DNA of 64,000 nt, taken from Nonomuraea glycinis (GTDB lineage: Bacteria; Actinomycetota; Actinomycetes; Streptosporangiales; Streptosporangiaceae). The stretch lies in contig NZ_BMNK01000014.1 in the NCBI RefSeq assembly GCF_014646515.1, forward strand, positions 1 through 64,000. The letters are read 5' to 3'. Numbering within the stretch: position 1 is the first letter of the stretch; each line of letters starts with the position of its first letter. The position numbers and the translations under genes were made by a program. The notes beneath the pieces were generated by a model, which was given only the letters and a program-made list of their open reading frames with translations, was not told where the DNA came from and did not search any database. Positions 1-7,757 of this stretch are shown piece after piece.

Positions 1-87
1 GTGGGCTTGACCGTCCAGAACGGCCGCCTGGGCCGGACTGAGGTCGAGTCGCGCCACGTGCGCGCGAGTCCGCTTCGCCTCTCCCAC
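1..87 (-). CDS. tnpB: IS200/IS605 accessory protein TnpB, N-terminal fragment (runs off the window)
   Basis: Reading leftward from a GTG at 85-87, 29 codons stay open to the window edge. They resemble the start of IS200/IS605 TnpB proteins: a basic stretch, then RLDLSPAQAAVLDGQAH, which matches the usual 'RLYPTPEQ..LL...AG' opening. TnpB is an RNA-guided nuclease carried by these elements that helps them persist. It is divergent from tnpA, with 23 bp between the two starts, the standard IS605 arrangement. Only the first 29 residues are visible, so nothing can be said about catalytic integrity. The start is the only one after the in-frame TGA at 100-102; no clear ribosome binding site is seen. 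Confidence 0.6.
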   Translation of the reverse strand, partial: MGEAKRTRAHVARLDLSPAQAAVLDGQAH

Positions 88-110
88 ACACTGATCATAT
101 CATTTGGTTT

Positions 111-488
111 ATGTCACCGCGATGGGATCTGAACCCCGAGGTGAGAACGGGGCGACATGTCATCCACAACCTCCACGCACACTTGGTTTTCGTGACAAAG
201 TACCGGGGTGGGGTGTTCACCGACGAGATGCTGATCCGCTGCGAGGAACTCATGCGCGAGGTATGCGCCGACTTCGAGGTCGAACTACGCGAGTTCAACG
301 GCGAGCACGACCACGTCCACCTGCTGGTCCACTACCCGCCCAAGGTCGCCCTGTCCAAACTCGTCAACTCGCTGAAAGGGGTCTCGGCTCGGATGCTTCG
401 CAAGGAATACAGCGCACACGTACGCAGATGCCTCTGGGGCGGACATTTCTGGTCTGGTTCCTACTTCGCCGGGTCGGTCGGCGGTGCG
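111..488 (+). pseudogene. tnpA: Truncated IS200/IS605 transposase TnpA (HUH/Y1 type)
   Basis: TnpA is a small single-strand transposase that acts as a dimer with a HUH metal site and one catalytic tyrosine near the C-terminus. This copy keeps the conserved core: a VFVTKYR-type strand near the N-terminus and the HUH motif in EHDHVHLLV (about residues 65-73). It also keeps a KGVSAR stretch and the GGHFWSGSYFAGS segment. Homology stops at SVGGA (position about 488). The normal continuation, a helix with the QYIEQQ-type tyrosine motif, is replaced by unrelated codons until a stop at 528-530. The catalytic tyrosine is therefore missing and the copy should be inactive. The break coincides with the truncated end of the neighbouring XRE-like gene on the other strand. 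Confidence 0.8.
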
Positions 489-708
489 AATCGCGCAGTG
501 CGGCGGTGCCCGCCGGATCGGCGTCATTGACCAGAGCCACCACGTCGGCCCCCGTGCGGCCGTGCGCCAGCCGGTACAGCCGCAACGGGCTCACCTCGTG
601 CGTGAGGGCGAGCACGTCGGCGATCTGATCCCAGGCGAAGCCCTTTCCTCGCAGACGCTGACTCCACGAGCGAGCCTGTAGAAGCACTCGGTAACCTTCA
701 CCGGACAT
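488..708 (-). pseudogene. XRE-like DNA-binding regulator, 3'-truncated by the IS remnant
   Basis: From an ATG at 706-708 preceded by a good Shine-Dalgarno sequence (GGAGGTGG about 6 nt upstream), the frame encodes an actinobacterial XRE-type opening. It has SWSQRLRGKGFAWDQIAD, then LYRLAHGRTGADVVALVND and DPAGTAALRDS. This matches the helix-turn-helix N-terminus common in Streptomyces-like regulators of mobile or developmental loci. From about position 488 leftward the frame runs antisense through tnpA, giving a basic, non-homologous tail until 364. The C-terminal half has therefore been lost. Family assignment rests on the pattern, not on a search. Confidence 0.55.
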
Positions 709-794
709 CCGTGCCACCTCCACTTGGACATCGCACCGAGTGTAATGTAAAGGTCACTTTCTGTGCAGATGGAAGTAGGGATGGTAAGAGCGGT

Positions 795-1382
795 TCAGGG
801 GGTCATTACGGCGCGTCTGACGCTTTCGCGGAGGAAGGTGCGGCGTCGGTCGTGCAGGTCCTGGGGTTCGTCGGCGGTTGCGGTGTAGACGTTGCTGACG
901 GGGGACCAGGTCATGGACATGGCGATGACCAGGGCCATCACGTCGAAGGGGTCGCCCGGGATCACCAGGCCGGCGGCCTGGGCGTCGGCGATGGCGTGGA
1001 GTTTGTGGTCGTTGAGGTGGTCGGCCCTGGCGACGAGGTGGCCGGTCGGGCGCCGCTCCAGGCGGGTCCAGGTGGCCAGCCTGATGAGGTCGGGGCGGCG
1101 GAGGTATTCGTCGTAGAGGCGTACGGCCCAGTCCGACAGGTCGGTGGCGTCGATCGGGACGACGTTGACGATCCGCTCCAGTGAGGCGAGGAAGATGGCG
1201 TCGAACAGCCCTTCCTTGTTGCCGAAGTAGGCGTAGAGCTGCGCCTTGTTGGTGCGGGCGGCGGCGACGATCCGGTCGATGCGGGCCCCGGCGATCCCGT
1301 GCTCGGCGAACTCCTGGGTGGCCGCGTCGAGGATGCGACCGCGGGTCGCGGCGCCGCGGAAGGTCGAGGGCTGAGCGTCCAT
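795..1382 (-). CDS. TetR/AcrR-family repressor, divergent from alcohol dehydrogenase
   Basis: A 195-residue TetR-type regulator from the ATG at 1380-1382; an upstream TTG at 1400 is less likely. The N-terminus carries the usual helix-turn-helix with RGRILDAATQEFAEHG, then NKAQLYAYFGNKEGLFDAI, the last part being the conserved YAYFGNKE recognition-helix end. The C-terminal half, with many Trp and Arg, would hold the ligand pocket. It is transcribed away from a zinc alcohol dehydrogenase. The 89-bp gap contains two copies of an ACAGA-N8-TCTGT palindrome, so it probably represses itself and the dehydrogenase until an alcohol or aldehyde effector binds. The ligand is unknown. Confidence 0.85.
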   Translation of the reverse strand: MDAQPSTFRGAATRGRILDAATQEFAEHGIAGARIDRIVAAARTNKAQLYAYFGNKEGLFDAIFLASLERIVNVVPIDATDLSDWAVRLYDEYLRRPDLIRLATWTRLERRPTGHLVARADHLNDHKLHAIADAQAAGLVIPGDPFDVMALVIAMSMTWSPVSNVYTATADEPQDLHDRRRTFLRESVRRAVMTP

Positions 1383-1400
1383 GTCGGCCAGCGTACCCAA

Positions 1401-1418
1401 ACAGAACAGTTGGTCTGT
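1401..1418. promoter_or_regulatory. Operator copy 1 for the TetR regulator
   Basis: ACAGAACAGTTGGTCTGT is an imperfect palindrome with arms ACAGA and TCTGT and 8 bp between them. It lies 18 bp upstream of the TetR start codon. The second copy at 1436-1453, read on the other strand, differs at two positions. Confidence 0.65.
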
Positions 1419-1435
1419 TTGAGTGCTACGGTGAA

Positions 1436-1453
1436 ACAGACTAACCGTTCTGT
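1436..1453. promoter_or_regulatory. Operator copy 2 for the TetR regulator
   Basis: ACAGACTAACCGTTCTGT has the same ACAGA-N8-TCTGT layout. It is centred 35 bp from copy 1 and ends 18 bp before the dehydrogenase ATG, overlapping where its promoter must be. Confidence 0.65.
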
Positions 1454-1471
1454 CTATAACAAGGAGCCAGC

Positions 1472-2509
1472 ATGAGGACCACAGTGGGATGGGGCGCGGA
1501 CGGCCCGGCGGCGGTGCTGCGGCGGGTGCCTGTCGAACGGCGTGACCTGCGCCCCGACGACCTCGCCGTACGGGTGGACTACTGCGGCGTCTGCCACACC
1601 GATCTGCATGCCGTCCACGCCCACAGCGGCGGGACGACCCTGGTGCCGGGCCACGAGTTCACCGGGGTGGTGACCGAGGTCGGGCCCGAGGTCACCCGGT
1701 TCGCCGTCGGCGACCCGGTCGGGGTCGGCAACATCGTCGACTCCTGCGGCGAGTGCGCCATGTGCCGGGCCGACCAGGAGAACTTCTGCCACACGTTCCC
1801 GACCCTGACCTACGGCGGCACCGACCGCCACGACGGCTCGGCCACCCTGGGCGGCTACTCCCGCGAGTACATCGTCCGCGACGGCTTCGCCTACCCGCTG
1901 CCCGCCGGGCTCGACCCCGCCGCCGCGGCCCCCCTGCTCTGCGCCGGGATCACCGTCTGGGAGCCGCTGCGCGCCCTCGGCGTGGGCCCGGGCAGCCGGG
2001 TCGCCGTGGCGGGACTGGGCGGCCTGGGCCATCTCGCCGTCAGGTTCGCCGTGGCGCTCGGCGCCGACACCACGGTCATCAGCCGATCAGCGGACAAGGC
2101 CGACGACGCCCGCCGGCTCGGCGCCCATGACCTCATCGACTCCACGGACCCGGATCGGCTGGCCGCCGCCCGGGACCGGTTCGACGTCGTCATCGACACC
2201 ATCTCCGCCCCGCACGACCTCGGCCCGTACCTGCGGCTCGTCGCCATGGACGGGACGCTCAGCCAGGTCGGATACCTCGGCGAGGTCACCATCGAGACGA
2301 TGGATCTGCTCGCCGGGCGTAAGAGGCTCAGCTCCGCGGGCAGCGGCGGCCGCGCCGCGACCGCCGCCATGCTGGACTTCTGCGCCGAGCACGGCGTCAC
2401 CGCCGACATCGAGCTGCTCCCCTCGGCGCGCGTGAACGAAGCCTTCGACCGCCTCCAGCGCAACGACGTCCGCTACCGCTTTGTCCTTGACCTGTCCGAT
2501 CTGTCGTGA
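1472..2509 (+). CDS. Zinc-dependent alcohol dehydrogenase (MDR superfamily)
   Basis: A 345-residue medium-chain dehydrogenase predicted to oxidise an alcohol or reduce an aldehyde with NAD(P). The catalytic zinc ligands are visible as Cys in CGVCHTD (about residues 33-38) and the GHEFTG His-Glu motif (about 56). The structural zinc site is CGECAMCRADQENFC, spaced C-x2-C-x2-C-x7-C. The Rossmann fold shows GLGGLGHLAV (about residues 176-185). The ATG at 1472 follows AAGGAG by 6 bp. It is divergent from the TetR gene and shares twin operators, so it is likely induced by its substrate. Layout resembles YahK/cinnamyl-type enzymes; the true substrate cannot be read. Confidence 0.9.
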   Translation: MRTTVGWGADGPAAVLRRVPVERRDLRPDDLAVRVDYCGVCHTDLHAVHAHSGGTTLVPGHEFTGVVTEVGPEVTRFAVGDPVGVGNIVDSCGECAMCRADQENFCHTFPTLTYGGTDRHDGSATLGGYSREYIVRDGFAYPLPAGLDPAAAAPLLCAGITVWEPLRALGVGPGSRVAVAGLGGLGHLAVRFAVALGADTTVISRSADKADDARRLGAHDLIDSTDPDRLAAARDRFDVVIDTISAPHDLGPYLRLVAMDGTLSQVGYLGEVTIETMDLLAGRKRLSSAGSGGRAATAAMLDFCAEHGVTADIELLPSARVNEAFDRLQRNDVRYRFVLDLSDLS

Positions 2510-2513
2510 GCGG

Positions 2514-3416
2514 CTATTCCGCGCGCAGCCGGGCCGCGTCCTGGCCGGGCGGAGCCCCGAACAGGCGGCGGTATTCGCGGTTGAACTGCGACGGGCTGTC
2601 GTAGCCGACCAGATGGGCGACGCCGACGACGTCGCCCGCACGGGCCACCAGCAACGAGCGGGCTTCCTGGAGGCGGATGCGTTTCTGGTACTGCAGCGGG
2701 CTCAGCGTCGTGATGGCGCGGAAGTGCCGGTGGAACGCGGACGCGCTCATCCCGGCCAGCCGGGCGAGCTCGGCGATCCGGATGGGCTCGGCGTAATTGT
2801 CCCGGATCCACTGGATCGCCCGGCTGACCTGGGACAGGTTGCTGTCGGCCAGGCCGATCTGGCGGATCATGGCGCCGTGCGGGCCGGTGAGCAGCCGCCA
2901 GAGGATCTCGCGCTCGATCAGCGGGGCGAGCACCGCCGCGTCCCCGGGGTGGTCCAGCAGCCGCAGCATCCGGCCCGCGGCGTCCAGCAGGTCGGCGTCG
3001 ACCCGGCCGCTCGCGATCGCGGGCGGCCCGTCCGGCGTGCCGGACCAGTGTCGGTCCGGGACCTCCAGCAGCAGCGGGGCGATGGCGGCCGGGCGCAGCA
3101 CCAGCGCCATGGCCAGCGACGGGGCGCTCGGGCCGATGTCCAGGAAGTGCCCGGTGACGGGCAGGTTCGCGGTGACGACCAGGCAGTCCCCGGCCCGGTA
3201 CTCGAAGACCTGGTCGTCGAGCAGGATGCGCTTCCCGCCCTGGAACATGACGACCAGCAGCGGCTCGGTCAGCGAATGCTCCGGGGTCACCGTGTCGATG
3301 CTGGACACCGTCAGCCCGGCGATCGGCGTCGTGTAGTCCGGCCGGGCATGGGCCGCGACGATGCCACGGCACTCGTTCACCAAATCCGGGATAGTGCGCA
3401 CACCATACGAAACCAT
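2514..3416 (-). CDS. AraC-family transcriptional regulator (AraC_N type)
   Basis: A 300-residue regulator. Residues about 20-165 form an AraC_N sensor domain, with a GGKRILLDDQVFEYRAGD segment typical of this family. Residues about 190-295 hold two helix-turn-helix motifs: IAELARLAGMSASAFHRHF, then GVAHLVGYDSPSQFNREYRR. It lies 25 bp downstream of the molybdenum subunit on the same strand, so it may be the last gene of that operon. It converges on the alcohol dehydrogenase with 4 bp between the stops. Related regulators often control aldehyde or alcohol oxidoreductases, which would suit both neighbours; this is inference. Confidence 0.85.
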   Translation of the reverse strand: MVSYGVRTIPDLVNECRGIVAAHARPDYTTPIAGLTVSSIDTVTPEHSLTEPLLVVMFQGGKRILLDDQVFEYRAGDCLVVTANLPVTGHFLDIGPSAPSLAMALVLRPAAIAPLLLEVPDRHWSGTPDGPPAIASGRVDADLLDAAGRMLRLLDHPGDAAVLAPLIEREILWRLLTGPHGAMIRQIGLADSNLSQVSRAIQWIRDNYAEPIRIAELARLAGMSASAFHRHFRAITTLSPLQYQKRIRLQEARSLLVARAGDVVGVAHLVGYDSPSQFNREYRRLFGAPPGQDAARLRAE

Positions 3417-3441
3417 CGCCGAACCGCGCCGGGCAAGCTGA

Positions 3442-5517
3442 TCACTCCACTACGCGATCGAGCCGGATCGGCAGCCTTCGCTGCCGCTTCCCGGTGGCGT
3501 GCCAGACCGCGTTCGCGATCGCGGCCGCGGTCCCGACGTTCCCGATCTCGCCGGCGCCCTTGATCCCGAACGGAATCCCGGGCTCATAATCCGGTACGAA
3601 GTCCGCCTCGATGTCGGGCACATCGGCGTGCGCGGCGATGTGGTAGCCGGCGAAGTCCGCGTTCACGTGCCGGCCCGAGACCTGGTCGCGCACACCCTCC
3701 TCGTGCAGCGCCATGGACAGCCCGCCGATCATCCCGCCGATGACCTGGCTGCGCGCCGTCAGCGGGTTGACCACCTGGCCCACCGCGAACATCCCGAGCA
3801 GCCGCCGCACCCGCACCTCGCCGGTCGCCGGATCGACGGTCACCTCGGTGAACACCGCGCTGTAGGCGTGCCGTTCCATGGACGGCAGATCGTTGAGCAA
3901 CTGGGTGGTGTCGACGGTGACGGTCACGCGTCGCGACGGATCGCGCGGCTGGTCCCGCAGCTGCGCGGCGGCCTCGGTGATCGCCCAGGCCCAGGAGGTC
4001 GTACCCCTGGAGCCGCCCGCGCTCCAGGCGGGGCCGAGCTCGCTGTCGGAGATGCGCAGCCGTACCCGCTCGGTGTCGATCGCGAGCGCGTCGGCCGCGA
4101 TCGCGGTCAGCGCGGTGCGCGCACCCGTGCCGAGGTCGGTGGCGGCGATGATCACGGTGAAGGTCCCGTCCACCTCGGCGGTGATCGACGCCACTGAGGG
4201 GAACGCCCCGACGCTGAAGGACGTGGCGGCCATCCCGGTGCCGACGAGGAGGTGTCCTTCCCGCCGGGTCCGCGGCCGGTGATCACGCGTTGCCCAGCCG
4301 AACCTCTCCGCGCCCGTACGCAGGCATGCGACCAGGTTGCGGCTGCTGAACGGCAGGCCGGACACCGGGCCGACGGCGGGCTCGTTGCGCAGCCGGAGTT
4401 CGAGCGGGTCAAGGCCCAGCCGCTCCGCCAGCTCGTCCATGGCGGACTCGAGGGCGAACGACCCGGGCGCGGCGCCGGGGCCGCGCATCGAGTACGGCGG
4501 CAGGATGTCGAGGGGGACCGCGGTGTTCCGGGTGCGGATCGCGGGGGCCGCGTAGAGCGTCTTGGTGGGCTCGGTGCAGCCCTCGATGTACTCCGCGAGC
4601 GGGGAGAGCTCGAACGCGGGCTCGTGCTGGATCGCCCGCAGGCGGCCGTCCGCGTCGGCGCCGAGCCGGATCGGCTGCTCGGTCGCCGGCCGCATCGCGG
4701 TCATCAGGAACACCTGGTCGCGGGTCAGCGTGACGCGCACGGGCCGCCGGAACAGCGTCGCGCCCATCGTGGCCAGCACCAGCTGCGGCCCGCACATGCC
4801 CTTGGAGCCGAAACCGCCGCCGACGTGCTCGGTGCGGACCCGTACCTGCTCGAAACCCAGCGAGAACAGCGTGGCCAGGACGGTGGCGATGAAGAACGGT
4901 CCCTGGTTGGAGTCGATGGCCTGCAACCGCTCACCCTCCCACCACGCGGTCGCCGAGTGCGGCTCCATGGCGCTGCAGTGCTCCTCGGGCGTGTGGTAGC
5001 GCTCGTCGACCACCACCGCGGACGCGGCCAGCTCCGCCTCCAGGTCGCCGATGTCCTCCGGCCCGTCGAAGAGCGGCGCCGCCGGCCGGGCGTTCGGATG
5101 ATCGGCGGTGAAGCCGGTGTCGTGCGGCTCCTGGTCGTAGGTCACCGGCAGCGTGTCGGCCGCCGCCTTGGCCTGCTCCAGAGTCTCCGCCACGACGAGC
5201 GCGACGGCCCGGCCGGCGAACGGGATCACGTCGTCCTGCAGCAGCTGCAGGCCGCCGTCGGGGCCGAAGAAGTGCCCTGCCTCCGGGTTGAGCCGGGGCG
5301 CGTTGCGGTAGTCGATCACGCCGAGCACACCGGGCATGCCCTTGACGGCCGCGACATCGATGTCGCGGATGCGTCCTCGTGCCACCGTGGACACCACGAC
5401 CGAGCCGAAGGCCAGGTCCCGCATCGGCTTGTCGGCGGCGTACCGGGCGCGGCCGGTGACCTTGGCCTGCCCCTCGATCCGGGGTCGCGCGACCCCGATG
5501 CTGTTGACCGCGTTCAT
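3442..5517 (-). CDS. Aldehyde/xanthine oxidase-type molybdenum-binding subunit (PaoC/YagR-like)
   Basis: A 691-residue large subunit that binds the molybdopterin cofactor and hydroxylates an aldehyde or N-heteroaromatic substrate with water. Seen in order: an N-terminal domain with GRARYAADKP, the EHVGGGFGSKG loop, a second Mo-domain loop (AGGSRGTTSWAW) and GGMIGGLSMALHEEG. Near the C-terminus is PFGIKGAGEIGNVG, whose Glu is the catalytic base in this family. Length fits the PaoC branch (about 700) rather than larger xanthine dehydrogenases. The start is the ATG at 5515-5517, preceded by GGAGAT. The three subunits are in the order Fe-S, FAD, Mo on the minus strand. No maturation chaperone of the XdhC/PaoD type is seen nearby. 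Confidence 0.9.
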   Translation of the reverse strand: MNAVNSIGVARPRIEGQAKVTGRARYAADKPMRDLAFGSVVVSTVARGRIRDIDVAAVKGMPGVLGVIDYRNAPRLNPEAGHFFGPDGGLQLLQDDVIPFAGRAVALVVAETLEQAKAAADTLPVTYDQEPHDTGFTADHPNARPAAPLFDGPEDIGDLEAELAASAVVVDERYHTPEEHCSAMEPHSATAWWEGERLQAIDSNQGPFFIATVLATLFSLGFEQVRVRTEHVGGGFGSKGMCGPQLVLATMGATLFRRPVRVTLTRDQVFLMTAMRPATEQPIRLGADADGRLRAIQHEPAFELSPLAEYIEGCTEPTKTLYAAPAIRTRNTAVPLDILPPYSMRGPGAAPGSFALESAMDELAERLGLDPLELRLRNEPAVGPVSGLPFSSRNLVACLRTGAERFGWATRDHRPRTRREGHLLVGTGMAATSFSVGAFPSVASITAEVDGTFTVIIAATDLGTGARTALTAIAADALAIDTERVRLRISDSELGPAWSAGGSRGTTSWAWAITEAAAQLRDQPRDPSRRVTVTVDTTQLLNDLPSMERHAYSAVFTEVTVDPATGEVRVRRLLGMFAVGQVVNPLTARSQVIGGMIGGLSMALHEEGVRDQVSGRHVNADFAGYHIAAHADVPDIEADFVPDYEPGIPFGIKGAGEIGNVGTAAAIANAVWHATGKRQRRLPIRLDRVVE

Positions 5518-5547
5518 GGGTTGGATCTCCTCTCCTGCGCTCCGCCG

Positions 5548-5610
5548 GATCACGCCTGGGCCGGATCATGCTTGGGACTGATCACGCCTGGCTCGATCAT
5601 GCTGGGGCCC
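5548..5610. repeat. Four tandem imperfect ~16-bp repeats between the FAD and Mo subunit genes
   Basis: Units beginning at 5548, 5564, 5580 and 5595 follow the pattern GATCAyGCyTGGGnCn, with one unit 15 bp long. The array fills most of the 79-bp gap and overlaps the last 14 bp of the FAD-subunit gene. Function unknown; it could be slippage or a processing/stability element between co-transcribed genes. Confidence 0.7.
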
Positions 5611-6580
5611 GATCGGCGAGTTCGGTCAGGACGGCCACGATCAGGTTGCGCGCCAGCGTCACCTTGTAGCCGTTGCCGGGCAGCGGCTCGGCCGCCGACA
5701 GCTCCGCGTCGGCGGCGGCCCGGAACCGGTCGGCGGTGAGCGGACCTTCCCGTAGGACGGCCTCGGCGCGCCGGGCGCGCCACGGCCGCGACGCGACCCC
5801 GCCGAGCGCGATCCGCGCCGATCCGGTGCGTACGTCCAGGTCGGCCGCGATGGACACGGTGGCGAAGGCGTACGACGCCCGCTCGCGAACCTTCCGGTAC
5901 CGCGACCGCGGGGAGACCGCGGACCCGGGGAGGGCGATCGCGGTGATCAGCGCTCCGGGCGGCAGCGCCGTCTCCCGGTCCGGCGTGTCGCCGACCGGCG
6001 GGTAGAACTCCGCCAGCGGCAGCTCGCCGGGGCCGTCGAGCGTCTCGTAGTGCACGACCGCGTCGAACGCGGCCATCGCCACCGCCATGTCCGAGGCGTG
6101 GGTGGCCGCGCAGTGCCGCGACCAGCCGAGGACGGCGTGGTTGTGGTGCTCCCCGGCGATCGCGGCGCACCCGCTGCCGGGAACCCGCTTGTTGCACGCC
6201 TGCGACGGGTCGGCGAAGTAGCCGCACCGGGTCCGTTGCAGCAGGTTGCCGCCCACCGTGGCCATGTTGCGCAGCTGGCCCGACGCGCCCGCCAGGATCG
6301 CCTCACTCAACGCCGGATAGCGCCGGCGCACCTCCGGATGGGCCGCCGCGTCGCTGTTGGTCGTCGTCGCGCCGATGACCAGCCCGCCGTCCGCCGCCTC
6401 ACGCACCCCGTCGAGCGGCAGGAACCGTACGTCCACCAGCCGTGCGGGCGCCTCCACCCCGGTCTTCATCAGGTCGACGAGGTTCGTGCCGCCGCCGAGA
6501 TAACGGGCGCCGTCGCCCGCGGCCACCAGGGTGAGCGCGTCCCGTACCTCTGTCGCGCGCCGATAGGCGAACTCCTTCAC
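5597..6580 (-). CDS. FAD- and 4Fe-4S-binding subunit of the molybdenum hydroxylase (PaoB/YagS-like)
   Basis: A 327-residue subunit that passes electrons from the Mo site toward the acceptor. The FAD_binding_5 fold is clear: ARYLGGGTNLVDLMKTGVE at about residues 24-42, then GQLRNMATVGGNLLQRTRC. The following Cys-rich insert (RTRCGYFADPSQACNKR, then PGSGC and RHC) matches the extra 4Fe-4S site known in PaoB. The C-terminal half is the CO_deh_flav_C domain. The start is the GTG at 6578-6580, overlapping the upstream TGA by GTGA and preceded by GAGGAGGTGG. The frame stays open upstream but that part is antisense-like and non-homologous. Confidence 0.88.
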   Translation of the reverse strand: MKEFAYRRATEVRDALTLVAAGDGARYLGGGTNLVDLMKTGVEAPARLVDVRFLPLDGVREAADGGLVIGATTTNSDAAAHPEVRRRYPALSEAILAGASGQLRNMATVGGNLLQRTRCGYFADPSQACNKRVPGSGCAAIAGEHHNHAVLGWSRHCAATHASDMAVAMAAFDAVVHYETLDGPGELPLAEFYPPVGDTPDRETALPPGALITAIALPGSAVSPRSRYRKVRERASYAFATVSIAADLDVRTGSARIALGGVASRPWRARRAEAVLREGPLTADRFRAAADAELSAAEPLPGNGYKVTLARNLIVAVLTELADRAPA

Positions 6581-7116
6581 CCCGCCACCTCCTCGCGCGC
6601 GGCCGACAGGACCGCGCGCACGATCGACGGGTACGCGCCGCAGCGGCACAGGTTGCCGCTCATCCGCTCGCGCACCTCCGCCGCGTCCAGCTCCGGCGCC
6701 GGGGCGTCGGGGGAGACGTCGGCGGTGACGGCGCTCGGCCAGCCCGCCGCGTGCTCGGCCAGCATCCCGACGGCCGAGCAGAGCTGCCCGGACGTGCAGT
6801 AACCGCACTGGAAGCCATCGAGCCGGACGAACTCCCGCTGGATCGGCCGCAGCTCACCGTCACCGGCGAGGCCCTCGATGGTGGTGATCTCCGCGCCCTC
6901 GGCGGCGACCGCCAGGGTCAGGCAGGACACCACCCGCCTGCCGTCGCACAGCACGGTGCAGGCCCCGCACTGCCCACGGTCGCACCCCTTCTTCGAGCCG
7001 GTGTGGCCGATCCCCTCCCGCAACGCGTCGAGCAGCGTCGTGCGGTTGTCGACCAGCAGCCGGTGCGTCACGTCGTTGACGCGGAGCACGATCTCGCCAT
7101 GGGTGTCATCGGTCAA
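6577..7116 (-). CDS. 2Fe-2S subunit of the molybdenum hydroxylase (PaoA/YagT-like)
   Basis: A 179-residue electron-transfer subunit with two 2Fe-2S clusters. The plant-ferredoxin-type cluster is GCDRGQCGACTVLCDG plus the downstream Cys in VVSCLTLA. The second cluster lies in the helical domain: FQCGYCTSGQ and GNLCRCGAYPSI. Length and motif spacing are normal for the family. It is the first gene of the operon and overlaps the FAD subunit by 4 bp. Unlike E. coli PaoA, I see no obvious Tat signal, so the complex is probably cytoplasmic. Confidence 0.93.
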   Translation of the reverse strand: MTDDTHGEIVLRVNDVTHRLLVDNRTTLLDALREGIGHTGSKKGCDRGQCGACTVLCDGRRVVSCLTLAVAAEGAEITTIEGLAGDGELRPIQREFVRLDGFQCGYCTSGQLCSAVGMLAEHAAGWPSAVTADVSPDAPAPELDAAEVRERMSGNLCRCGAYPSIVRAVLSAAREEVAG

Positions 7117-7264
7117 TGTCTCGCCTTTCTCACCACGCGACGGACCCGCGTGTGTACGGCCGGACGGCAGGGGGGCTTTGACAAGCCATGTAAGCAGTCC
7201 GACAAAGGAGAGAGTGAGCCCAAAACTCGCGGACTCTTGCCCGATCCTGCTCGGGTCAGAACGT

Positions 7265-7303
7265 ACGCCTTTTCAGCACGCCTTTTCAGCACGCCTCTTC
7301 AGT
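7265..7303. repeat. Three tandem 13-bp repeats (ACGCCTTTTCAGC)
   Basis: Two perfect copies at 7265-7277 and 7278-7290 and a third with two changes at 7291-7303, followed by the first five bases of a fourth. Noncoding. Confidence 0.85.
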
Positions 7304-7317
7304 ACGCCGACTCCGGC

Positions 7318-7350
7318 GGTCCGGGTGCTCGCGTCGCGGGCGCCCGGACC
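7318..7350. terminator. Candidate terminator hairpin after the DUF3817 gene
   Basis: GGTCCGGGTGC (7318-7328) pairs with GCGCCCGGACC (7340-7350), 11 bp with one G-T wobble, around an 11-nt loop. It starts 5 bp past the DUF3817 stop. No U-run follows, as is usual in high-GC actinomycetes. Confidence 0.5.
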
Positions 7351-7354
7351 GGTC

Positions 7355-7651
7355 TCAGGCGAGCTGCGCGGCCGTCGTGCGCGCCGCCATCCGCCGCTCG
7401 AACCAGAGCGAGGTGAACGGCGGCACCGCGCACGCCAGGCCCAGCACCACCGTGCCGCGGCTCCAGCCCGCCTCCCGCGCGGCGAGCACCACGCCCAGCC
7501 CGTACAGCACGAACAGGGCCCCGTGGAGCGGCCCGAAGATCTTCACCCCGAGTTCGCTGGTCTCGGTGATGTACTTGAAGAACATCCCGACCAGCAGCCC
7601 TGCCCACGAGCACGCCTCGGCCACCGCCACGACCCGAAACCAGCGCAGCAT
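7355..7651 (-). CDS. DUF3817 family small integral membrane protein
   Basis: A 98-residue protein with three hydrophobic segments: residues about 6-22, 37-56 and 65-82. It shows the family hallmarks of a WAGLLVGMFFKY stretch, GPLHGALFVLY and a basic C-terminal tail after WFERRMAART. The ATG at 7649-7651 follows GGGTGGAGC; an upstream in-frame start at 7681 is less well placed. Proteins of this family are widespread in Actinobacteria with no firm function. Neighbours give no clue: the Mo operon lies one side and a secreted deacetylase the other. Confidence 0.8.
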   Translation of the reverse strand: MLRWFRVVAVAEACSWAGLLVGMFFKYITETSELGVKIFGPLHGALFVLYGLGVVLAAREAGWSRGTVVLGLACAVPPFTSLWFERRMAARTTAAQLA

Positions 7652-7757
7652 GCTCCACCCTTTCACCCGAATATCGGGCAAACTCTACAGGCTGTAGAGG
7701 ACGGTGCCGGATGAGGGCCGGAGGTGAGGCGTTGCCCAGGGACAGGGCGTTCAGAGG

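Larger units (their letters stand above)
7117..7354. other. 238-bp intergenic segment upstream of the molybdenum hydroxylase operon
   Basis: No gene is seen. It contains a 13-bp tandem repeat array (7265-7303) and a GC-rich hairpin (7318-7350). The hydroxylase promoter should lie in the left part, but I cannot pick a convincing -35/-10 pair. Confidence 0.5.
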
